Source: a virus. Taken from it: DNA of 39,335 nucleotides. The notes beneath the pieces are model-generated. The model was given only the letters and a program-made list of their open reading frames with translations, made no database searches and was not told the DNA's origin. A program made the position numbers and the translations under genes. Positions 25,319-32,289 of the stretch are shown piece after piece (position 1 is the stretch's first letter; each line of letters begins with the position of its first letter). The DNA is taken from the IMG/VR virus record IMGVR_UViG_3300042691_000878, positions 1-39,335 of that record. One strand, 5' to 3'.

Positions 25319-25732
25319 TTAAGTGAATCTAAGCAGCGCAGAAGTAGAAGTGTTAGCAGGCATCTGCACCGTGAAGGTGTTAGTAGCGGTCTTGTCCGCG
25401 CCGAAACTCAGCACCGCTATCGACTTGTTGCTCTTGCTTGCGTTGTAGATCAAACCGCCTGCCGCCGTGAAGGAAGCCGGGGTCCACACAGCGTTGTTGA
25501 AATTGACGTAGACCACACCGTTTGACGTGTTGATGGTCACACCGGTCAACACTTTACCGCCTGCCGAATAACCCGTACCACTTATCTCGTTCGTCGAGGA
25601 GTACACCGTGGTGTTCTCGTCCAACGTGGCGTTGCTGGTGTAAAGAGCAAGTTTGACCGTGTCCGTCAGAAGGTTCTGCACCCCCTGAAGAATCTCGGCC
25701 TTAAAACTAAGCGTGAGCGTCTGGTAGATCAC
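25319..25732 (-). CDS. Small beta-rich structural protein, 137 aa
   Basis: The start is GTG at 25732, overlapping the adaptor stop as GTGA. The product is almost all beta (VKLALYTSNATLDENTTVYS, then SIAVLSFGADKTATNTFTVQ). It shares layout with the next protein, a 'L-A-L-Y' or 'I-G-L-Y' strand and a terminal beta hairpin. It is probably a tail-tip or tail-completion component; I do not know a defined homologue. Confidence 0.6.
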   Translation of the reverse strand: MIYQTLTLSFKAEILQGVQNLLTDTVKLALYTSNATLDENTTVYSSTNEISGTGYSAGGKVLTGVTINTSNGVVYVNFNNAVWTPASFTAAGGLIYNASKSNKSIAVLSFGADKTATNTFTVQMPANTSTSALLRFT

Positions 25733-26370
25733 GTCGGCACCGGAACTCTAGCCTGACCAGAGCGATACGAATCGCGCCGGTTGAGGCCATCGCCAAGGCG
25801 GGTCAACTGCTGCAAGGCTTCCTGATACTTCTGCTCGTAGTACGCCATCATGTCCTGCTCACCCTTCAAGTAGGTGTAAGCCTCGCGCAGCGTTCCGTAT
25901 AGCAGAATATTTTCGAAGTTATCGCCCAGCCACGAAGTGCCCGCCGTAACAATCGACTCAGGGTAATAGTAGTAATGCATTTCAACCTGATAGTTGCTAT
26001 CAGGTGTTGGGCCAAGGATGAACGTGTTCTTATCAAAAATGGCGTAGTACTTGGGTACGCCCGTATCGTCTGGGTCCGGGTAGGACTGTCGGATGAAGTT
26101 CACATCCTTGTCAAGCAGAAACTCCTGAGCATTCGTCACGGGATTGATGACTGCCAAAGAGAACGTGGCAAGCCAGTCCGGCGGCATAGTCAGGTACTTG
26201 TTGTTCGGAGTCAGCGTACCAATCTGATTGCGCCGGATAGCCGGGATCTGGACCGAGTTATAAACCCGCTCTTCCGCAAGTTGCACAAAGGTAGGGATAT
26301 TCGCTACAAACGACGTTTCCGTCGATTCGCAGTACTGCTGTACCAATGTGACTAGCGTTGCGTAGTTCAT
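25729..26370 (-). CDS. Head-tail adaptor protein (SU10/P22 gp4-like)
   Basis: A 213-aa helical/beta protein. The start MNYATLVTLVQQYCESTETS followed by IPTFVQLAEERVYNSVQIPA is the diagnostic layout of the podoviral adaptor family that sits under the portal (phage SU10 adaptor; P22 gp4 has a comparable role). The middle strands (YAIFDKNTFILGPTPDSNYQ, EMHYYYYPE) and the C-terminal helices (ENILLYGTLREAYTYLKGEQ, MAYYEQKYQEALQQL) also fit. It seals the portal and links it to the nozzle. Confidence 0.75.
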   Translation of the reverse strand: MNYATLVTLVQQYCESTETSFVANIPTFVQLAEERVYNSVQIPAIRRNQIGTLTPNNKYLTMPPDWLATFSLAVINPVTNAQEFLLDKDVNFIRQSYPDPDDTGVPKYYAIFDKNTFILGPTPDSNYQVEMHYYYYPESIVTAGTSWLGDNFENILLYGTLREAYTYLKGEQDMMAYYEQKYQEALQQLTRLGDGLNRRDSYRSGQARVPVPT

Positions 26371-26373
26371 ATC

Positions 26374-26631
26374 TTATCGAGACCCGCGCTCCTTACCCTG
26401 ACGGGTAAGAACACCAGCCAAACTGCCGACCTTGAGATTCAATTCAGAGACGAACTTCTTACCCTTAGTGGCCGCGCCAGCACCCTGCATGTCCATGTGG
26501 GTCACGCCCACATTGATGTCCTTCTCAGGATAGCCGTTCTCGCCCGTAGGAGCGTTGTTCGGCTCAGGCTGCTTGTACTTGCCGATTGGGTTCATGTCCC
26601 AATCGAGGAACTTGAAATCGGGCTTACCCAT
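26374..26631 (-). CDS. Small conserved phage protein, 85 aa
   Basis: GAGG stands 8 bases upstream of the ATG. The sequence FKFLDWDMNPIGKYKQPEPN and a basic C-terminus (about 55-85, rich in Lys/Gly) show no known enzyme motif. It sits between the adaptor gene and another small basic protein; such proteins are often found beside head-completion genes. Function unknown. Confidence 0.55.
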   Translation of the reverse strand: MGKPDFKFLDWDMNPIGKYKQPEPNNAPTGENGYPEKDINVGVTHMDMQGAGAATKGKKFVSELNLKVGSLAGVLTRQGKERGSR

Positions 26632-26636
26632 GATGA

Positions 26637-26840
26637 TTACCTCGGGCCAGACGAACCGCGCATCGGGCTGCGCTGATTCATGACCTTAGCCATACCGCGA
26701 CCGTACTTCTTCATCTCGGCATTGGTCTTGCCGCCAGCACGGAGCTTCGTCAGCGGCTTGCCGGGGTGCATCGCCTTCTCATGCCTGTGGACGGCCTTCT
26801 TCATCATGGCCTTGTCCATCTTTACATCACTGTGTTTCAT
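26637..26840 (-). CDS. Small Lys/Met/His-rich basic protein, 67 aa
   Basis: GGAG stands 6 bases before the ATG at 26840; an in-frame GTG directly upstream is a less likely start. The product is rich in Lys, His, Met and Arg (KMDKAMMKKAVHRHEKAMHP). The C-terminal KYGRGMAKVMNQRSPMRGSS resembles the glycine/lysine-rich ends seen on other small proteins of this window. Its charge would suit DNA binding or capsid-internal packing, but this is only inference. Confidence 0.5.
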   Translation of the reverse strand: MKHSDVKMDKAMMKKAVHRHEKAMHPGKPLTKLRAGGKTNAEMKKYGRGMAKVMNQRSPMRGSSGPR

Positions 26841-26849
26841 CACAATCTC

Positions 26850-27227
26850 CTAGGTCGTTACGACCGTTACATCGCCTACGTATCCCTTGGATACGAGATA
26901 ATTCGGGGTCAGCCCTGCATCTGTCGCCTGAGCGCCGCCAATCGGATTCCAGCCCCACTGGATCATTCTACTACCACCTGCACCGTCGTTGCCGGGGGCG
27001 TAATAGGTGGTATCTGGGCGGGGGTTCCGTATAGCCTGCGGGTCGTCCACTGGGTACAAACCAAGCGACAACTGAGGCTGATCTGGCTCCCAGCACTCCA
27101 CACAGACCAAAATGTTTACGTTCTTGGTCTTAATAACAAGCGGCTTGAGATCCCTCAACTTATAACGCCAGCCGCAGCGGTCGCACTGCGAGATAGCATG
27201 TTTGCCGGATGCAAACCTATTGGGCAT
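26850..27227 (-). CDS. Zinc-ribbon structural-region protein, 125 aa
   Basis: Two CxxC pairs, C15-D-R-C18 and C42-V-E-C45, form a zinc ribbon (ISQCDRCGWRYKLRDLKP, NILVCVECWEP). The rest (about 50-125) is a Pro/Gly-rich extended region with PDTTYYAPGNDGAGGSR. The same N-terminal ribbon occurs in many environmental podoviruses, always near adaptor genes. It may help assemble the neck or bind DNA; no experiment that I know assigns its role. Confidence 0.65.
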   Translation of the reverse strand: MPNRFASGKHAISQCDRCGWRYKLRDLKPLVIKTKNVNILVCVECWEPDQPQLSLGLYPVDDPQAIRNPRPDTTYYAPGNDGAGGSRMIQWGWNPIGGAQATDAGLTPNYLVSKGYVGDVTVVTT

Positions 27228-27228
27228 C

Positions 27229-27954
27229 TCAGTACCCGCCTAAGAACGACTGCCGGGGCACAAACCGCACCGCCGCCTTCTCGCGGTCCTCGCCAGCCGC
27301 GAGGTCCCATGCCTCGTCGTACTGCGCCTTAAGTACCATCGTACGAACATCAGCTCCCGGAATCTTCATCGAGAGCATGTACGCCAGCCCCGCCACCATG
27401 CAGGGCAGGAAACGGAACGGTATATCCTGCCCGTTGGAGCCATTACCCACATCGAACATCCGGCGTAATCGGGTGTAATAAAGGGTGTACGTCGTGCTGT
27501 TATCCGGCTTCGGCCACACCGTAAACTGCGGGTAAACCACCGCACCAGCCGAGTCCGTTGCGCCCGTACGACGGTTGATCCAGATCTGGATCGGGCGACC
27601 CGTTGCGTTCTTGTTCGGGATAGCAACGTAGGTACTGGACGAAATACGGCTGATATTGATATCGATCTGGTTCGTGCCGGTACCCGTACGGATTACATGG
27701 TCCAGCAGATCCACCGTATCGGCAGCAAGGTCATACGTCCCGACGTTGTAGGTCAGGGTGTGCGTACCCTGCTCAAGGGTCCAGAGGTTGATGCCCCGGT
27801 TGGCCCAGTCCATCAGAAGCAGGGACAGACTACGCTTTGCCGTACGCAGGTCGTAACCGCTACGCAGTTCCGCACCGCAACGCTCGAAAGCCTCCTCTAC
27901 GATGGTATTGAGGTCGAGATTGAAGTCGGTTGTGGCTGTAGTCTTATCGGCCAT
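27229..27954 (-). CDS. Second adaptor/tail-tubular-type structural protein, 241 aa
   Basis: The N-terminus (FNLDLNTIVEEAFERCGAEL, then RTAKRSLSLLLMDWANRGIN) is a helical hook, followed by an all-beta middle (TYDLAADTVDLLDHVI, STYVAIPNK, FTVWPKPDNSTTYTLYYTR) and C-terminal helices (KAQYDEAWDLAAGEDREKA). This arrangement is that of gp11/gp4-like ring proteins of podoviruses and differs from the other adaptor in this window. Two ring-type proteins in a row suggest a two-layer neck. Stop is two bases before the ATG of the zinc-ribbon gene. Confidence 0.65.
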   Translation of the reverse strand: MADKTTATTDFNLDLNTIVEEAFERCGAELRSGYDLRTAKRSLSLLLMDWANRGINLWTLEQGTHTLTYNVGTYDLAADTVDLLDHVIRTGTGTNQIDINISRISSSTYVAIPNKNATGRPIQIWINRRTGATDSAGAVVYPQFTVWPKPDNSTTYTLYYTRLRRMFDVGNGSNGQDIPFRFLPCMVAGLAYMLSMKIPGADVRTMVLKAQYDEAWDLAAGEDREKAAVRFVPRQSFLGGY

Positions 27955-27960
27955 TACTTC

Positions 27961-28209
27961 TTACCTTTTGCCTGCCTGCCGGTAGCCGCGTGTTTTCGCA
28001 GCAATGCCTTTTGGCTGAGCAACGAACTGTTTGCCTTGCGCTTTGCCTTTACGCTTGGCGGCGGAAGTTCGGGCATACTCAGCGGGGCTAAGAGCCTTGA
28101 TAGCAGCTTCTGGTAGATATCTCTCACCCGTGTCAGAAGAGCGTTTACCACTTTTCGTTCTCCACTTCTGCTGAGTCCACGCCTTAAGCGACTGCTGTGG
28201 GGCTTTCAT
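27961..28209 (-). CDS. DUF5872-type small basic protein, 82 aa
   Basis: I use the ATG at 28209; upstream codons in the same frame overlap the previous gene. The sequence AWTQQKWRTKSGKRSSDTGE then YLPEAAIKALSPAEYARTSA and a basic end is the signature of DUF5872, a small domain found in phages and large viruses. It is rich in Lys, Arg and Gln. Role unknown; its charge and small size suggest DNA or RNA contact, or a virion component. Confidence 0.7.
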   Translation of the reverse strand: MKAPQQSLKAWTQQKWRTKSGKRSSDTGERYLPEAAIKALSPAEYARTSAAKRKGKAQGKQFVAQPKGIAAKTRGYRQAGKR

Positions 28210-28210
28210 A

Positions 28211-28507
28211 TTAGTCCCTGTACCCGCCACCCTTCGCCTTGTACTGCTTAGCCAGCAACTGGGCCTTACGGGCCGACCACTGCCCCGCTTTAGTGCCCTG
28301 CACGGCACGGGACTTGATCGACTCAAACAGGCTCTTACGCATACCGGGCTTGGTGTAGTTCCCAGCCTCGTTCACCTTACTCTTGCCGCCTTCCTTGAAG
28401 GTTTTAATCGGCTCGCCAGTACCTTTAACGGGCTTACTATCCCCACGCCGCTTAGCGCGAGGAATTTTTCCCGGTGCCATAGCGCCCATGCCGCGTGAGG
28501 GCATCAT
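28211..28507 (-). CDS. Small basic protein, 98 aa
   Basis: The ATG overlaps the upstream stop by one base (TGATG). The sequence is Lys/Gly/Arg-rich, with AGNYTKPGMRKSLFESIKSR (about 47-66) and a C-terminal GTKAGQWSARKAQLLAKQYK. This C-terminal pattern is common among small proteins of environmental podoviruses found between capsid and adaptor genes. No enzyme motif. It could be a DNA-condensing internal protein. Confidence 0.6.
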   Translation of the reverse strand: MMPSRGMGAMAPGKIPRAKRRGDSKPVKGTGEPIKTFKEGGKSKVNEAGNYTKPGMRKSLFESIKSRAVQGTKAGQWSARKAQLLAKQYKAKGGGYRD

Positions 28508-28857
28508 CAGATGAACTTCCCGCGAGTCTTACCCTTAGTCACACAGCCATCAGCACGCTTGGAAGCGGACGAGACGGAGCCGCCACGCTTAAACATCGGT
28601 TCACGCTTTGCACGCTCAGCGGCTTCACGCGTCCGCCGGTCCTTGTCCGCCTGTTCCTTATCTTTAGCAGCCTGCTCCAACTTTGCATCGGACGAAGCAG
28701 CCTCACGAGCAGCAGCCTTTCGACGACGCTCAGCAGCAGCCGCTTCCTGCGCCCGAATCAGGGCTTCCTGCTGCCGCAAGAATTCCCGCCGTTCTGCGCT
28801 ATCCGGAGGAGGCACAGCCTCGCCCGTGCTTGCGGACTTACTTTTGGCAGTAGCCAT
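28507..28857 (-). CDS. Small helical protein ending in the GGS/KGKT-type motif, 116 aa
   Basis: The start is the ATG at 28857, overlapping the upstream stop; a GTG two codons further up is less likely. Residues about 20-85 are a long charged helix rich in Arg, Glu and Ala. The C-terminus reads FKRGGSVSSASKRADGCVTK then GKTRGKFI, the same motif as in the next protein. Function unknown. The helix plus motif suggests a structural or internal protein. Confidence 0.6.
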   Translation of the reverse strand: MATAKSKSASTGEAVPPPDSAERREFLRQQEALIRAQEAAAAERRRKAAAREAASSDAKLEQAAKDKEQADKDRRTREAAERAKREPMFKRGGSVSSASKRADGCVTKGKTRGKFI

Positions 28858-29303
28858 CAGCACTTACCGCCGTAAGCCATCTTGACCATCTTGCCCTTGG
28901 TCTTGCCCTTGGACGTGATGCCGTCAGCAGCCTTGCGGAACACCGAACCGCCTTCGCGCATCTTGACCATGTGAGCTTTAGTCTTGCCCTTGTGAGCAGC
29001 GCCGTCAGCAGCCTTGCGGTAGGAGTTAGCCATGCCGCCCTTACGCATCATGGTTTGAGTAGTACCACCGGCTGTGCCCATTCCGCTGACAGGAGTGGCA
29101 GCACCACCCGAAGGAGCAGCGGGACGCGGAGCAGGAGGGGCAGAACGGGCTGCACGAGCCGCACGCTGCGCCGCAGCGCGAGCCTCAACCGAATTAGCCT
29201 GACGATGAGCCTCCTCACGAGCCCTCGTCGCAGCAAGTTTATTTCGGAGGTCTTCGCGGCCTTTCAGTCCAGCCTTAAATTTTTCCGTATTGGACTCTTT
29301 CAT
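28857..29303 (-). CDS. Small basic protein with tandem Gly/Lys motifs, 148 aa
   Basis: Residues 1-55 form a charged helix (FKAGLKGREDLRNKLAATRA), 55-80 a Pro/Gly linker. Two full units of a motif then follow: MRKGGMANSYRKAADGAAHK and MREGGSVFRKAADGITSK, each with KGKTK and a VKM end, then AYGGKC at the very end. The ATG overlaps the upstream stop (ATGA), with AGGAG inside the upstream gene. The motif recurs in the downstream gene. Role unknown. Confidence 0.65.
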   Translation of the reverse strand: MKESNTEKFKAGLKGREDLRNKLAATRAREEAHRQANSVEARAAAQRAARAARSAPPAPRPAAPSGGAATPVSGMGTAGGTTQTMMRKGGMANSYRKAADGAAHKGKTKAHMVKMREGGSVFRKAADGITSKGKTKGKMVKMAYGGKC

Positions 29304-29449
29304 TTCGATTTACTCCTGAATTTACGACCTTTATCGGCCTTCATGAATTCTTTACCAACTTTCTGAGGGACGCCCAAACGCTTCGCCGCCTTCGGATCAT
29401 TAGCGACCAAAGCCATCAGACGGTGTTGCTTACCGGATTTACTGGGCAC
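29300..29449 (-). CDS. 49-aa basic protein with GTG start
   Basis: A small gene found by hand: GTG at 29449 inside the end of the upstream coiled-coil gene, stop TGA at 29300-29302 overlapping the next ATG. The product begins (M)PSKSGKQHRLMALVAND and continues with KRLGVPQKVGKEFMKADK. Short proteins of this form (Q-H-R-L-M ... A-K-x-x-G-x-P-x-x-V-G-x-E-F) occur widely in phages, so it is very likely real. It is strongly basic. Function unknown. Confidence 0.75.
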   Translation of the reverse strand: MPSKSGKQHRLMALVANDPKAAKRLGVPQKVGKEFMKADKGRKFRSKSK

Positions 29450-29681
29450 GGTGCTGCTCCACTAACCGGTCTATCTTCTGCTCAAGCCGGTCAAGCCTAT
29501 CTAGAAGCACCTGTGCATCTGCACGTACTTCCATACGGGTTACATGATCGCGAGCGACTTCTTCGCGGGTCTTGTTAAGTAGGATGTTCAACCGGGTTAT
29601 TTCCGTTGATTTTTCCTTCATGACAAACCCAATGATCGTCACGATTCCGCTAAGAACCACGTTCCAAACAAGCATTTCCAT
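29439..29681 (-). CDS. Small membrane-anchored coiled-coil protein, 80 aa
   Basis: A hydrophobic N-terminal helix (MLVWNVVLSGIVTIIGFVMK, residues 3-22) is followed by a long charged coiled coil to the end (LLDRLDRLEQKIDRLVEQHR). The layout, one membrane anchor plus coil, resembles small phage membrane proteins sometimes annotated as holin-associated or spanin-like, but here it lies in a capsid-side gene cluster, far from the lysis genes. It overlaps the next GTG start by 11 bases. Confidence 0.6.
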   Translation of the reverse strand: MEMLVWNVVLSGIVTIIGFVMKEKSTEITRLNILLNKTREEVARDHVTRMEVRADAQVLLDRLDRLEQKIDRLVEQHRAQ

Positions 29682-29684
29682 GGA

Positions 29685-29939
29685 TTAACACTTCCATGCA
29701 CGTAAGGATTTATTGATTCGGCTGTTCGGATCATTAGCGGTTTTCGCGCTCGTAAGTTTCTTCTTCATGCCCGACATCCGGGCACAGAATGACTTCTTAC
29801 GGGAGCCGCCTTCAGGTTGAGGGGCCTTGAGACCGGGCTTACCGGGATTCGCGCGGTTATAGGAAGCCCTGCCTTTGGCATTTAAGCCGCCAGCAGGGTT
29901 TTTCCCTTCCTTACGCTGCCACGCAGGAGTTTTAGCCAT
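29685..29939 (-). CDS. DUF6321-type small basic protein, 84 aa
   Basis: The phrases KNPAGGLNAKGRASYNRANP and RKKSFCARMSGMKKKLT followed by NDPNSRINKSLRAWKC are, as I recall, signature sequences of DUF6321, which is nearly invariant across very different aquatic phages. The protein is highly basic and ends exactly in W-K-C. Its start overlaps the upstream stop by 8 bases. Strong conservation with an unknown job makes it a candidate DNA-binding or assembly protein. Confidence 0.8.
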   Translation of the reverse strand: MAKTPAWQRKEGKNPAGGLNAKGRASYNRANPGKPGLKAPQPEGGSRKKSFCARMSGMKKKLTSAKTANDPNSRINKSLRAWKC

Positions 29940-30237
29940 AGAACACCATCACTGAGCCGATGGTCGTGACATCCACGTATACGTTAGTCTGGAAGACCAG
30001 ACCTTCGCCCGGAAGCAGTACGTAATCCGGGGCCGTGGAGTTGGCAAGCGTGTTGATCGTCAACCGGGTCGTGCCCGAGGCACCGCCGTCCTTAAAGACC
30101 ACACTGCCTGCGCCAGCGGCGGGGATGATGTAGATGGCCTTTACACGAACACGACCGAGATCATTCCCGGCCTGATCCTGCAGCAGCCCATCCGTCGTCC
30201 GCACTCCACTGGCTAAGACATCAGTTTGCATAGCCAT
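29932..30237 (-). CDS. Small beta-rich structural protein, 101 aa
   Basis: A beta-sandwich-like product: GRVRVKAIYIIPAAGAGSVV, then TRLTINTLANSTAPDYVLLP, GLVFQTNVYVDVTTIGSVMV. A second start (MQTDV) is also possible, two codons in. Directly after the 110-aa beta protein and downstream of the capsid gene, the pair could be head decoration or head fibre proteins. No known enzyme motif. The fold is inference from strand pattern. Confidence 0.6.
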   Translation of the reverse strand: MAMQTDVLASGVRTTDGLLQDQAGNDLGRVRVKAIYIIPAAGAGSVVFKDGGASGTTRLTINTLANSTAPDYVLLPGEGLVFQTNVYVDVTTIGSVMVFYG

Positions 30238-30249
30238 GTGTGGCTCCTA

Positions 30250-30582
30250 TTAGGCGGACAGCACAATCACATTATACGTGGCAGCAGCCGGGTCAACCGG
30301 GGCAGCGGTGATGTTGCTCGCACGGATCGTGACCGTGTCCGCAGCCGAGACAAACGCGTTGAAAATGATGCCCGCAGCCGGAGCAGCCGGGAGGCCCATG
30401 ATCACTTCGTCGCCAGCCGCAGCGCCGGTCACCGCGATGGTCAGGTCAGCCTGAGCCGCCGAAGCAATTGAGCCGAAGTTAAGAGAAGCGGAACCGCTAA
30501 GAACCTTAGCAATCGTGGCACCGGAGCCGACAATGAAGCCGTTCTGAGAAACTACCGGGCCGGAAAAAGTAGTACGCGCCAT
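30250..30582 (-). CDS. Small beta-rich structural protein, 110 aa
   Basis: The first gene after the capsid terminator. GAGG stands 8 bases before the ATG. The start MARTTFSGPVVSQNGFIVGS, followed by ALA/GLY-rich strands (DLTIAVTGAAAGDEVIMGLP) and DTVTIRASNITAAPVDPAAA, is a frequent phage structural protein type (the same short domain forms parts of fibre or decoration proteins). Probably attached to the capsid or tail. Its expression depends on reading through, or starting after, the terminator. Confidence 0.65.
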   Translation of the reverse strand: MARTTFSGPVVSQNGFIVGSGATIAKVLSGSASLNFGSIASAAQADLTIAVTGAAAGDEVIMGLPAAPAAGIIFNAFVSAADTVTIRASNITAAPVDPAAATYNVIVLSA

Positions 30583-30607
30583 TACAAATACCTCACATGC
30601 GAGTTAT

Positions 30608-30652
30608 GGTTTATCAGCCTGCATGTCGTCAGTCGGGCCTGTCTGATAAACC
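30608..30652. repeat. Perfect 10-bp inverted repeat, 25-base spacer
   Basis: GGTTTATCAG (30608-30617) pairs exactly with CTGATAAACC (30643-30652). In the minus-strand transcript it would form a 10-bp stem with a 25-base loop between the terminator and the next gene. It could be a protein binding site, an RNA processing site or a transcript stabiliser; nothing in the sequence decides this. Confidence 0.8.
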
Positions 30653-30690
30653 GAATTTTCCCGATAACGACTATATACGCCTAGAAATCC

Positions 30691-30718
30691 AAAAAGGAAA
30701 GGGGGGCCGAAGCCCCCC
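30691..30718 (-). terminator. Rho-independent terminator after the major capsid gene
   Basis: On the minus strand the stem GGGGGGC (7 bp, all pairs perfect) closes on a UUCG loop, then GCCCCCC and a T-rich tail (TTTCCTTTTT). The stop codon of the capsid gene is 12 bases upstream of the stem. UUCG-capped stems are the most stable kind. It separates the packaging/head genes from the rest. Confidence 0.92.
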
Positions 30719-30730
30719 TCGCCTAGTTCA

Positions 30731-31639
30731 TCAAGCACCCGGCGAACCGTACATGCCGAGCGGATCCGACCAGCCGAACGAGTAACGCTCGCGGCTCTTG
30801 TACCGGACGTTGCCGGTGTCGAAATCCCCGTCCATGCTGTTAGCCAGCGGCGTACGGACAAAGTGCTTCATGCCGTTCGGAACGTCGGTTCGGAGGAACC
30901 AAGCATTCGTGTCCGTCAGGAAGTGGTTGACCGTATAGCCTTCCGGAATCGAACCCATCGCCTTGAGGGCGTTGATGTCGTTATCCGCAGTCGCCACACG
31001 GAGTTCCGTGTCAAGGAGACGCTTGGCAACGAACATCAGAGCCGGGGGGACGACGAGCTTACGCGGCTTCGCAGCAATGAGCAGACCACGCTCGTCGGTC
31101 CAAGCGGCGATCTGGATGACCGCAGCCTCAAGCGACGTTTCGTTAAGGTCCGCACCGACAGTGGGACGGTTGCTGTTGGTGCCGCCCGAGACCAGCGGGT
31201 GAGCCGTCGAGAACAGGGCAACGCCGTCACCGCCGGGGTAGGACGCCGAGAAGCCGTTGTTCAGAACCGCAGCACCCTTGACCTGCTTCGTGTACGCCAT
31301 GGCACGAGCAAGCGACTTCGTGTAACGCTTGCTGAGCGAGTCATACAGGTTGTCCTCAACCGCCTCTTCCGTGATGGAGAAGCCGAGAGCGATGGTCTCG
31401 TGGTTGTAGCGAGCAGTCCAAGCTTCCTGCGCGTTGTCATACGCAATCGCCTGTCCTTCCGGCTTGACCGGAGCAGCGGAGAACCCGCTGAGCTTCGTTT
31501 CCTCTTCGAAGGAACGCTCGGAGGTCTCAGTCTCGTAGATCTCCTTGTGCTCCTCACCGTACTGCTTGTACTCCAGACCGAACAGGGCGTTCAGACCGGG
31601 CAGCAGCTCCTTAAGAAGTTGTGCACGTGAAATAGCCAT
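30731..31639 (-). CDS. Major capsid protein, HK97 fold (Mu gpT-like)
   Basis: A 302-aa protein. An N-terminal helical arm (AISRAQLLKELLPGLNALFG), an extended loop with EEHKEIYETETSERSFEEET, then a core with ARYNHETIALGFSITEEAVE and DNLYDSLSKRYTKSLARAMAYTK spine helix, GVALFSTAHPLVSGG, KPRKLVVPPALMFVAKRLLD and TVNHFLTDTNAWFLRTDVPN. These match the Mu-like major head subunit family, which has the HK97 fold. It stands after the scaffold and other head genes. GGGGAG lies 9 bases upstream of the ATG. The product is the main capsid shell protein. Confidence 0.9.
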   Translation of the reverse strand: MAISRAQLLKELLPGLNALFGLEYKQYGEEHKEIYETETSERSFEEETKLSGFSAAPVKPEGQAIAYDNAQEAWTARYNHETIALGFSITEEAVEDNLYDSLSKRYTKSLARAMAYTKQVKGAAVLNNGFSASYPGGDGVALFSTAHPLVSGGTNSNRPTVGADLNETSLEAAVIQIAAWTDERGLLIAAKPRKLVVPPALMFVAKRLLDTELRVATADNDINALKAMGSIPEGYTVNHFLTDTNAWFLRTDVPNGMKHFVRTPLANSMDGDFDTGNVRYKSRERYSFGWSDPLGMYGSPGA

Positions 31640-31656
31640 TTCTTAGAACTCCCCTA

Positions 31657-32289
31657 TTAGGTGCCAGTCGCGTTGTTATACGCGTGGTAACCAGCGTTAA
31701 ACTTGACGATGAACTCGACAAGGTTGCCGCTGCTGTTGGCCGAATCGGTCACAACATCAACCACACGGAACGGCAGCGAGCTCGTCACGTTGTTGATGAA
31801 GACGCCCATACGGCTGTTACCGGTCGTCGTAGAACCCGTGTTGAGCACAAGTTCCGCGTTCGTACCAAACGAGTTGGCACGGGACACGTACGCCGGAAGC
31901 AGACCACCCGTGGTGCTGTCCGCAACGTTGCTCGTCACGTTGACGACCTTGTACAGCGCATTCGGATCATCCGAAATGTACGCCAAGATGTCGTCAGCCG
32001 CCGTCGAAGCCGGATAGTACTGCGAGAATACTTTCTGCTTCGTGGCCGGGTTCGTGTACGAGCACCCGAGGAACACACCAATCACGCCGTTGACCGGCGA
32101 GGCATTGTTCTGAAGGGTCGTGATGATGACATTTCCCGACGAGTTAAGCTGCACGACATCGCCGTTGAAGATCGACGTGCCGTAAGCGTTCCCAATCGGG
32201 ATCTGTCGAGTCGCACCCGCGAACGGAAGACCGCCAACCAAGTTGACCGGCTTCAGTCCATAAGGTGCATCAACAGTGGGATAAGCCAT
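31657..32289 (-). CDS. Head structural protein next to the capsid gene, 210 aa
   Basis: An all-beta protein (AYPTVDAPYGLKPVNLVGGL, then GDVVQLNSSGNVIITTLQNN, GVIGVFLGCSYTNPATKQKV, RVVDVVTDSANSSGNLVEFI). The opening 'D-A-P-x-G-L-x-P' and 'G-V-F-x-G-C-x-Y' are well known from proteins that precede the capsid gene in environmental podoviruses. AGGAGT stands 5 bases before the ATG. It is probably a head decoration or capsid-stabilising protein. Confidence 0.7.
   Translation of the reverse strand: MAYPTVDAPYGLKPVNLVGGLPFAGATRQIPIGNAYGTSIFNGDVVQLNSSGNVIITTLQNNASPVNGVIGVFLGCSYTNPATKQKVFSQYYPASTAADDILAYISDDPNALYKVVNVTSNVADSTTGGLLPAYVSRANSFGTNAELVLNTGSTTTGNSRMGVFINNVTSSLPFRVVDVVTDSANSSGNLVEFIVKFNAGYHAYNNATGT

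Larger units (their letters stand above)
30583..30730 (-). other. Non-coding gap after the capsid gene
   Basis: At 148 bp this is the longest gap between genes in the window. In transcription order it contains the terminator hairpin, an AT-richer stretch with TATATA (about 30671-30676), a perfect 10-bp inverted repeat, and the ribosome binding site of the 110-aa protein. No RNA gene is recognised. Confidence 0.7.

Noticed and set aside
28209-28326. Longer N-terminus for the DUF5872-like protein
   Set aside because: The extra 39 residues overlap the 98-aa gene in another frame and are Arg/Ser-rich; the family starts at the inner ATG.
30731-31639. Long plus-strand frames opposite the capsid gene
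   Set aside because: Arg/Val-rich composition typical of antisense of highly expressed GC-rich genes; the minus-strand product is a clear capsid protein.
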